Positions 57,119 to 64,000 of a stretch of DNA of 64,000 nucleotides are shown in pieces. The stretch spans positions 434,001 to 498,000 of the forward strand of contig NW_027168309.1 in the NCBI RefSeq assembly GCF_040954835.1, written 5' to 3'. The stretch is from Lepisosteus oculatus. Taxonomy: Eukaryota > Chordata > Actinopteri > Semionotiformes > Lepisosteidae. How positions within the stretch are numbered: position 1 is the stretch's first letter; every line of letters begins with the position of its first letter. The position numbers and the translations under genes are program-made. The notes beneath the pieces were generated by a model. The model saw nothing but the letters and a program-made list of their open reading frames with translations, had not been told where the DNA came from and made no database searches.

Positions 57119-58987
57119 AGGGAGCGCCGCCGCCGCCGGCTTGCAATCATTTAACACGGAGGGCGAGGCGGCGGCGGTAACCTTTTTCAATGTCGCTCTC
57201 CGCTTCCCCCCAAAAAAAGCCAAATGACATGCTAGCACTCGGACACCCTTCAGAAGACTGAAGGGTGGCTTAAAGCTGGAAGGATTAGGTCTCCCCGTTC
57301 CGACGCGACAATCGAACTTCCTTAGGCAGAGAGAAAGCAACATCGAGGAGCGTCAACAAGACTTTAGAAGCTGCGACACACGCCACTTTCAGTCGCAGAC
57401 ACAGCAGTTTTAAAGGCAGGAATCGCCTTTGCGAACGCCATGAGAAACAGAACGCAAGCTCAGGTCCTGCGGTTTAACAAACAGCCTCGGCTTTCAAGCG
57501 ACATTTCTTTTCTGGAGCGAATTCACTTTCAACTTCAAGAAATTCACACAACTTGCGAAATACGAAATACAAATCTGGCTCATCGCTGCACAAGAAATAC
57601 CGCCGGCTGGCAAGAAAATGACAACGGTGTTTTTCCTTAACGAAAAACTTCCCATGGAGAAAAACAACGGCTGTGCGTCTCTGTCGGCTTGATTCAGTTT
57701 AATGCAAGTATTCATTCTCCTCCTGGAAAATACAGCTTGCGAAAGATGAAATACAATTCTTGGCTTTTCTGGGTGAGTGCAGAAGAAATCCTGCCGGCTG
57801 GCAGAAGAATTCCAGCCTTTTTTACTCTTTAACCACAAACTTGCGAATGATACAAAGAGAGCGGGGTGCGTTTCTGTGCAGCTGTTAACTGAACAGCTGC
57901 TGCTTCAAGCCCACCCAGGGCTCATTCCGATTTCAACATCATGCCCCCTGAAGGTAGACTGGATTTCTTTGCGAAGCATTCACCTTTTGGACGTTTCAGG
58001 AAAGGTGCGTGTCGATGCCAGACTTGAAAAGCTTTCCATACAAAGAAACAACATAGTGCTTTTGATTGATGGGAAACGGCAAGAGCGGTTTGAGCAGCTC
58101 CGGCCTCTCAACCGCTTTACAATGTGATCGGCACCTCGGTAGCCAGTTTAGAAGGCTGAAAAGGATGCTGGAAGCACAGCGACGTTCTAAAACCAGCGCT
58201 TGAAAAGCATCTGCATACATAAAATGTCCATTTCCCCAAAGATGAATCTGCATCTTCAGAAGATTGTCAGCTATACGTTTTCGTTCTTTGTTTCCTTTTT
58301 TTACGACAAGCTTTCGAGAAATGAACTGTCTATTGTGATGAAGGCTGCATTAGAAATTGTGCATCTAGCTTAGTTCAATGAAATCGGGAGGTGCACCTGT
58401 CTCAAGCGGATGGCTCTTTGCAGGCACACTACGGAAACCTGCGGGCGCAAGTTGGGAGAAGTGACTCTTGCAGAGTGTTGAGCTTCGAGAAGAGGGCTCC
58501 GCTCAGGAAGATATTTCCACATGTTGAAGAGTCGCTTTTCGCCCTTTCTTTCCCACATTTTTCCAGTGCGGTTATTGATCGCGTTCAAAATGTTTTCCCA
58601 ACGTACGTGTTACCTGCAAAATCACAGTGAAACTGTTATGCCGAAAAGATTCCTAATAGTTATTGTATTAGAATAGCTCTCCAATTTCTTAGCCTTCGTA
58701 CACGCAATGTTTAAGGAAACGCTAGAGTAAATGAAACTGTAAATAGACAGGAGCTCTTCTTAGTTTTCATACAAGTTATGATGGCTGCAGCTCCTATCTG
58801 CGTCCGGGTGACCGGAGCCAAGGGATTATCTGCGGAACCTTTGATTTATCTCTCGGGCAAGGAGCTAGATACGCCCTTTTCATCTCGGTTTGATCACACC
58901 TGTGCATTAAAACGCAGTGCTCGGTACCATCGAGGTGTAAGAGGTTCAAGGATGAGCGGGAAACTTTGTTAATAAGGAGACGGGCAC

Positions 58988-59060
58988 CGCCCAACGTGGG
59001 GCTCGAACCCACGACCCTGAGATTAAGAGTCTCATGCTCTACCGACTGAGCTAGCCGGGC
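58988..59060 (-). tRNA. tRNA-Lys-CTT: tRNA-Lys (CTT), unit 15
   Basis: Gene body unchanged from unit 1. Confidence 0.97.
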
Positions 59061-59881
59061 GCCGGTGGAGCTGGTGGTTAACTTGTCCCTGTTGACGGCA
59101 ATTTGACAAGGTATACTTCCTGGCTTTTCATCATGTGCTGACCGGATTCGAGAGTAGCACACCCTGTTCTTTGTTGATTACTGTACCTCCAGCAGCGCAA
59201 ATGTCAGTAATCATTGAAATGTACGACCTACAATCTCCTCAGCATGCCCGCGTGGACTCCTCAGTGATCATCCTTCTACGTTCTGCTGTAGTTTTCATGC
59301 AAGTGAAAACCGTGCTCCAAATAACAGCGGCACAGTTGTATCCTGCGGTAAGCATTCTTCTAATTCCATCGTTTTGCTCCAGGTAAAAGGTAGCGCATCA
59401 TACGGTTGATATTCCAAGGTTTCAGAGTCCGTATTGGATGGCTTGGATGCAGACATCGCTCAGAGCTCCCAGTATGATTTTCCCGAGTTCAGTTTTGCAG
59501 TGTTTTAGTGCTTTACTACTTCCAGTGGGCCTTTGAATGCTCTGCTAAGTAGAGACGTGACATAATTACTAATGCGACCGAGTGTGCTGGCTGTTCCTGG
59601 TTCGTAATGATTAACGCGAGAAATCAATATAAACATAACTGCTTCGATTTCGAGGTTCAGTTGAAGCTTTCAAAGAAACTATCAAAGACCTCAGAACAAC
59701 CGAAGACACATTTGGTCATCTCCGTATTGGTGAAGATTAAAGAGTCCCGCAAGTGTCAAGCTTGCACAAACACACACGAGAGAGAAACTCAGGACAGAAT
59801 TTAAAGAAAGGGAGATGCAGACTATTTGAAGGCACTTTGCTAACCCAATGGCATGCTTATGAATCGTGCATAGGACACACG

Positions 59882-59953
59882 TAGCAGAGGATGGTTTCGA
59901 TCCATCGACCTCTGGGTTATGGGCCCAGCACGCTTCCGCTGCGCCACTCTGCT
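59882..59953 (-). tRNA. tRNA-iMet-CAT: Initiator tRNA-Met, unit 15, alternative flanks
   Basis: Gene body unchanged; flanks are again the alternative form, together with T at 59854 as in units 1-5. Confidence 0.97.
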
Positions 59954-60232
59954 GACAGCCGCTCTGCGTGTGGCGCACAACTGCTCTTTTTATTTCCTAC
60001 ATAAGTGATGAAAGAGTTGAAAGTTTCAACGACAAACGCAGACGTCACTTTGAGCGCTTGGTGTTGTAGCACAAATCATCACATGCTGCTCTACACTGGA
60101 TTATAAAAGCCGACACATTTTCCAAACATTTTAATGCTGGAGTCACACTGTAGTATTAATAACAGTGCGATACTCGAGGAGCGTAGTGGGATCGCGGTGG
60201 CTCATCAGACCGCCCCGGGACAGGGGGCCCGC

Positions 60233-60315
60233 GTCAGGATGGCCGAGCGGTCTAAGGCGCTGCGTTCAGGTCGCAGTCTCCCCTGGAGGCGTGGGTTCGA
60301 ATCCCACTCCTGACA
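60233..60315 (+). tRNA. tRNA-Leu-CAG: tRNA-Leu (CAG), unit 15
   Basis: Gene body unchanged from unit 1; last Leu copy in the window. Confidence 0.97.
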
Positions 60316-60666
60316 AAAAGCTTGCTCAGTGCCGTCTCCAGTCGGGTGCAAATGGGTGAAGCAGCCTGCCGCGGGGAACGTGCGCCGATAGGCGTAGGTG
60401 TATCCCCTGCCTCTTCCGATTTAGCTCGTGCTCCATAGGATGGAAGCGGATGCTCTGGCTTTTTGACTCGAATATAACCTGATCACAACAGAAGGCCGTG
60501 CAGCCCAGTGCTGGTTTAAGAATGCCTCGTGTCTTCAGGCCCCTATTCCTTCAGGTTACCCCTTTGGAATAGTCGTCCGAAAAAGACGGGAAAGGAAAAG
60601 CATGTAAGCTCCCACACACTGCGTTAGCATTAGCGGTTGGAATCTGATGGGAGAAAAGCAACCTGG

Positions 60667-60738
60667 CTCGCCGTCAAGCAATCCATCCCTGGTCTCCCAC
60701 GTGACAGGCGGGGATACGCACCACTATACTAACGAGGA
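60667..60738 (-). pseudogene. tRNA-Asp relic, unit 15
   Basis: T4 form; same decayed T arm. Last copy in the window. Confidence 0.9.
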
Positions 60739-61147
60739 GCGCTTGCTTGGCGCTTGAAGACACTTCCTCTTGCGGCTACTACTGTTTCCGGTTTCGTCTT
60801 TTCTTTTCATTCCTCCCAGAGGAGCGCATGAAAACGTTTCCATCTGCGCCATCCTCACCCCTCCAATGCTATGGTCCCTGCTCCTCCTGGTGCACTGCAA
60901 ACACTCATTCAGCCGGTTCTTTCAGTTTGAATACTTGGGTCTTCAAAGGCTGGAAGTAGGGCGCAAGACATGCCAATGCCAAAAGCGTGGCAGTGTGCTT
61001 CCAGCTGTGAAATGTCACTGGTGGATGTTGAAGACATTACTTCCAAGGCAGCAGGTCCAAGCGATTTAGCGTTTGTACAAGAAGCAGGAAGAGAGAAACG
61101 GCACTCCGCCTTTTTCTGGGCAGGCCGAAGCGACAGGAGAAGGGCGC

Positions 61148-61229
61148 CGTAGTCGGCAGGATTCGAGCCGACGCGGGGAGACCCCAATGGCTTTCTAGCC
61201 CATCGCCTTAACCGCTCGGCCACGACTAC
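61148..61229 (-). tRNA. tRNA-Ser-AGA: tRNA-Ser (AGA), unit 15
   Basis: Gene body as unit 1; the CCG run just upstream carries a change at 61245. Confidence 0.87.
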
Positions 61230-63098
61230 AGGGAGCGCCGCCGCTGCCGGCTTGCAATCATTTAACACGGAGGGCGAGGCGGCGGCGGTAACCTTTTTCA
61301 ATGTCGCTCTCCGCTTCCCCCCAAAAAAAGCCAAATGACATTCTAGCACTCGGACACCCTTCAGAAGACTGAAGGGTGGCTTAAAGCTGGAAGGATTAGG
61401 TCTCCCCGTTCCGACGCGACAATCGAACTTCCTTAGGCAGAGAGAAAGCAACATCGAGGAGCGTCAACAAGACTTTAGAAGCTGCGACACACGCCACTTT
61501 CAGTCGCAGACACAGCAGTTTTAAAGGCAGGAATCGCCTTTGCGAACGCCATGAGAAACAGAACGCAAGCTCAGGTCCTGCGGTTTAACAAACAGCCTCG
61601 GCTTTCAAGCGACATTTCTTTTCTGGAGCGAATTCACTTTCAACTTCAAGAAATTCACACAACTTGCGAAATACGAAATACAAATCTGGCTCATCGCTGC
61701 ACAAGAAATACCGCCGGCTGGCAAGAAAATGACAACGGTGTTTTTCCTTAACGAAAAACTTCCCATGGAGAAAAACAACGGCTGTGCGTCTCTGTCGGCT
61801 TGATTCAGTTTAATGCAAGTATTCATTCTCCTCCTGGAAAATACAGCTTGCGAAAGATGAAATACAATTCTTGGCTTTTCTGGGTGAGTGCAGAAGAAAT
61901 CCTGCCGGCTGGCAGAAGAATTCCAGCCTTTTTTACTCTTTAACCACAAACTTGCGAATGATACAAAGCAAGCGGGGTGCGTTTCTGTGCAGCTGTTAAC
62001 TGAACAGCTGCTGCTTCAAGCCCACCCAGGGCTCATTCCGATTTCAACATCATGCCCCCTGAAGGTAGACTGGATTTCTTTGCGAAGCATTCACCTTTTG
62101 GACGTTTCAGGAAAGGTGCGTGTCGATGCCAGACTTGAAAAGCTTTCCATACAAAGAAACAACATAGTGCTTTTGATTGATGGGAAACGGCAAGAGCGGT
62201 TTGAGCAGCTCCGGCCTCTCAACCGCTTTACAATGTGATCGGCACCTCGGTAGCCAGTTTAGAAGGCTGAAAAGGATGCTGGAAGCACAGCGACGTTCTA
62301 AAACCAGCGCTTGAAAAGCATCTGCATACATAAAATGTCCATTTCCCCAAAGCTGAATCTGCATCTTCAGAAGATTGTCAGCTATACGTTTTCGTTCTTT
62401 GTTTCCTTTTTTTACGACAAGCTTTCGAGAAATGAACTGTCTATTGTGATGAAGGCTGCGTTAGAAATTGTGCATCTAGCTTAGTTCAATGAAATCGGGA
62501 GGTGCACCTGTCTCAAGCGGATGGCTCTTTGCAGGCACACTACGGAAACCTGCGGGCGCAAGTTGGGAGAAGTGACTCTTGCAGAGTGTTGAGCTTCGAG
62601 AAGAGGGCTCCGCTCAGGAAGATATTTCCACATGTTGAAGAGTCGCTTTTCGCCCTTTCTTTCCCACATTTTTCCAGTGCGGTTATTGATCGCGTTCAAA
62701 ATGTTTTCCCAACGTACGTGTTACCTGCAAAATCACAGTGAAACTGTTATGCCGAAAAGATTCCTAATAGTTATTGTATTAGAATAGCTCTCCAATTTCT
62801 TAGCCTTCGTACACGCAATGTTTAAGGAAACGCTAGAGTAAATGAAACTGTAAATAGACAGGAGCTCTTCTTAGTTTTCATACAAGTTATGATGGCTGCA
62901 GCTCCTATCTGCGTCCGGGTGACCGGAGCCAAGGGATTATCTGCGGAACCTTTGATTTATCTCTCGGGCAAGGAGCTAGATACGCCCTTTTCATCTCGGT
63001 TTGATCACACCTGTGCATTAAAACGCAGTGCTCGGTACCATCGAGGTGTAAGAGGTTCAAGGATGAGCGGGAAACTTTGTTAATAAGGAGACGGGCAC

Positions 63099-63171
63099 CG
63101 CCCAACGTGGGGCTCGAACCCACGACCCTGAGATTAAGAGTCTCATGCTCTACCGACTGAGCTAGCCGGGC
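63099..63171 (-). tRNA. tRNA-Lys-CTT: tRNA-Lys (CTT), unit 16
   Basis: Gene body unchanged from unit 1; the last complete gene in the window. Confidence 0.97.
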
Positions 63172-63992
63172 GCCGGTGGAGCTGGTGGTTAACTTGTCCC
63201 TGTTGACGGCAATTTGACAAGGTATACTTCCTGGCTTTTCATCATGTGCTGACCGGATTCGAGAGTAGCACACCCTGTTCTTTGTTGATTACTGTACCTC
63301 CAGCAGCGCAAATGTCAGTAATCATTGAAATGTACGACCTACAATCTCCTCAGCATGCCCGCGTGGACTCCTCAGTGATCATCCTTCTACGTTCTGCTGT
63401 AGTTTTCATGCAAGTGAAAACCGTGCTCCAAATAACAGCGGCACAGTTGTATCCTGCGGTAAGCATTCTTCTAATTCCATCGTTTTGCTCCAGGTAAAAG
63501 GTAGCGCATCATAGTGTTGATATTCCAAGGTTTCAGAGTCCGTATTGGATGGCTTGGATGCAGACATCGCTCAGAGCTCCCAGTATGATTTTCCCGAGTT
63601 CAGTTTTGCAGTGTTTTAGTGCTTTACTACTTCCAGTGGGCCTTTGAATGCTCTGCTAAGTAGAGACGTGACATAATTACTAATGCGACCGAGTGTGCTG
63701 GCTGTTCCTGGTTCGTAATGATTAACGCGAGAAATCAATATAAACATAACTGCTTCGATTTCGAGGTTCAGTTGAAGCTTTCAAAGAAACTATCAAAGAC
63801 CTCAGAACAACCGAAGACACATTTGGTCATCTCCGTATTGGTGAAGATTAAAGAGTCCCGCAAGTGTCAAGCTTGCACAAACACACACGAGAGAGAAACT
63901 CAGGACAGAATTTAAAGAAAGGGAGATGCAGACTATTTGAAGGCACTTTGCTAACCCAATGGCACGCTTATGAATCGTGCATAGGACACATG

Positions 63993-64000
63993 TAGCAGAG
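63993..64000 (-). tRNA. tRNA-iMet-CAT: Initiator tRNA-Met, unit 16 (3' end only, cut by window)
   Basis: Only the last eight bases of the gene fall inside the window. The identity comes from the repeat register and the upstream unit. Confidence 0.9.

Larger units (their letters stand above)
53443..57553 (+). repeat. tDNA unit 14 (4,111 bp)
   Basis: Nearly a copy of unit 12, including the Lys change at 54922 and the Ser change at 57059. A private C lies at 56908 in the Asp-Ser spacer. Confidence 0.98.
57554..61664 (+). repeat. tDNA unit 15 (4,111 bp)
   Basis: A mosaic: A at 58349 as in units 4 and 5, alternative initiator Met flanks as in units 4-11, but T at 59126 as in units 12-14. Private changes are G at 60937, T at 61245 inside the CCG run, and T at 61341. 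Confidence 0.98.
1..64000. repeat. Tandem tDNA array, 4,111-bp unit, about 15.6 copies
   Basis: The same sequence returns every 4,111 bases from the first base to the last: base 1 matches base 4112, 8223, 12334 and so on. Only unit 7 differs in length (4,110). All units face the same way. Each holds Lys, initiator Met, Leu and Ser tRNA genes plus a tRNA-Asp relic, with spacer making up over 90% of the unit. The near identity of spacers, which have no visible coding constraint, points to recent amplification or ongoing homogenisation. Unit boundaries used here simply follow the window start and have no biological meaning. Both ends are open, so total size is unknown. Confidence 0.99.
61665..64000 (+). 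repeat. tDNA unit 16 (cut by the window end, 2,336 bp)
   Basis: Resembles units 1-3 (C at 62353, GT at 63514-63515, T at 63991) but has C at 63965 like units 6-14. A private two-base change lies at 61969-61970. The window ends inside its initiator Met gene. Confidence 0.98.

Noticed and set aside
1-64000. CRISPR array, ribosomal, 5S, histone or snRNA gene cluster
   Set aside because: The period is 4.1 kb with no short repeat-spacer pattern, and no rRNA, 5S, U-RNA or histone sequence was recognised.
1-64000. Transposon or virus-like element as the carrier of the repeat
   Set aside because: No terminal repeats, target-site duplications, poly-A tail or recognisable element protein were seen in the unit.

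Overview
The whole window is one head-to-tail tandem array of a 4,111-bp unit. Fifteen full periods and about 57% of a sixteenth are present. The array runs off both ends, so neither edge nor the copy number can be seen. All periods are 4,111 bp except the seventh (4,110 bp, one A lost near 24840). By eye the units are more than 99% identical. There is no single-copy DNA, no convincing protein gene and no transposon.

Each unit carries four full-length nuclear tRNA genes and one decayed one. In unit 1 these are tRNA-Lys(CTT) on minus at 1435-1507, initiator tRNA-Met(CAT) on minus at 2329-2400, tRNA-Leu(CAG) on plus at 2680-2762, a tRNA-Asp(GTC) relic on minus at 3114-3185, and tRNA-Ser(AGA) on minus at 3595-3676. 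The Lys, initiator Met and Leu sequences match, as far as I can recall them, the human tRNA sequences base for base. The host is therefore a vertebrate; the class cannot be fixed from this window. The Ser gene has a perfect acceptor stem but mismatches in its anticodon and T stems and C at position 54, in every copy. The Asp relic keeps its D and anticodon arms but has lost its B box. Large tandem tDNA arrays are known in vertebrates: the Xenopus laevis repeat of about 3.2 kb includes initiator Met, Leu(CAG) and Lys genes, and zebrafish has large tRNA gene clusters.

Layout of a unit: a 1.87-kb spacer between the Ser gene and the next Lys gene holds an 11-bp CCG/CGG inverted repeat, a 10-bp and a 9-bp hairpin, and an old internal duplication of about 170-180 bp. 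Then come Lys, 821 bp of spacer, initiator Met, 279 bp of divergent spacer, Leu, 351 bp, the Asp relic, 409 bp, and Ser. None of the four tRNA genes has a run of four T within about 70 nt of its 3' end, which is odd for RNA polymerase III genes.

Differences between units are few, and about a dozen of roughly thirty are CpG transitions. They form blocks: units 1-3, 4-5, 6-11, 12-14, with mosaic units 15 and 16. This is what unequal exchange and gene conversion would give. A few hit single tRNA copies: Lys in units 12 and 14, Ser in units 8, 12 and 14, initiator Met in unit 10, Leu in unit 5. All positions and differences were read by eye without alignment software.
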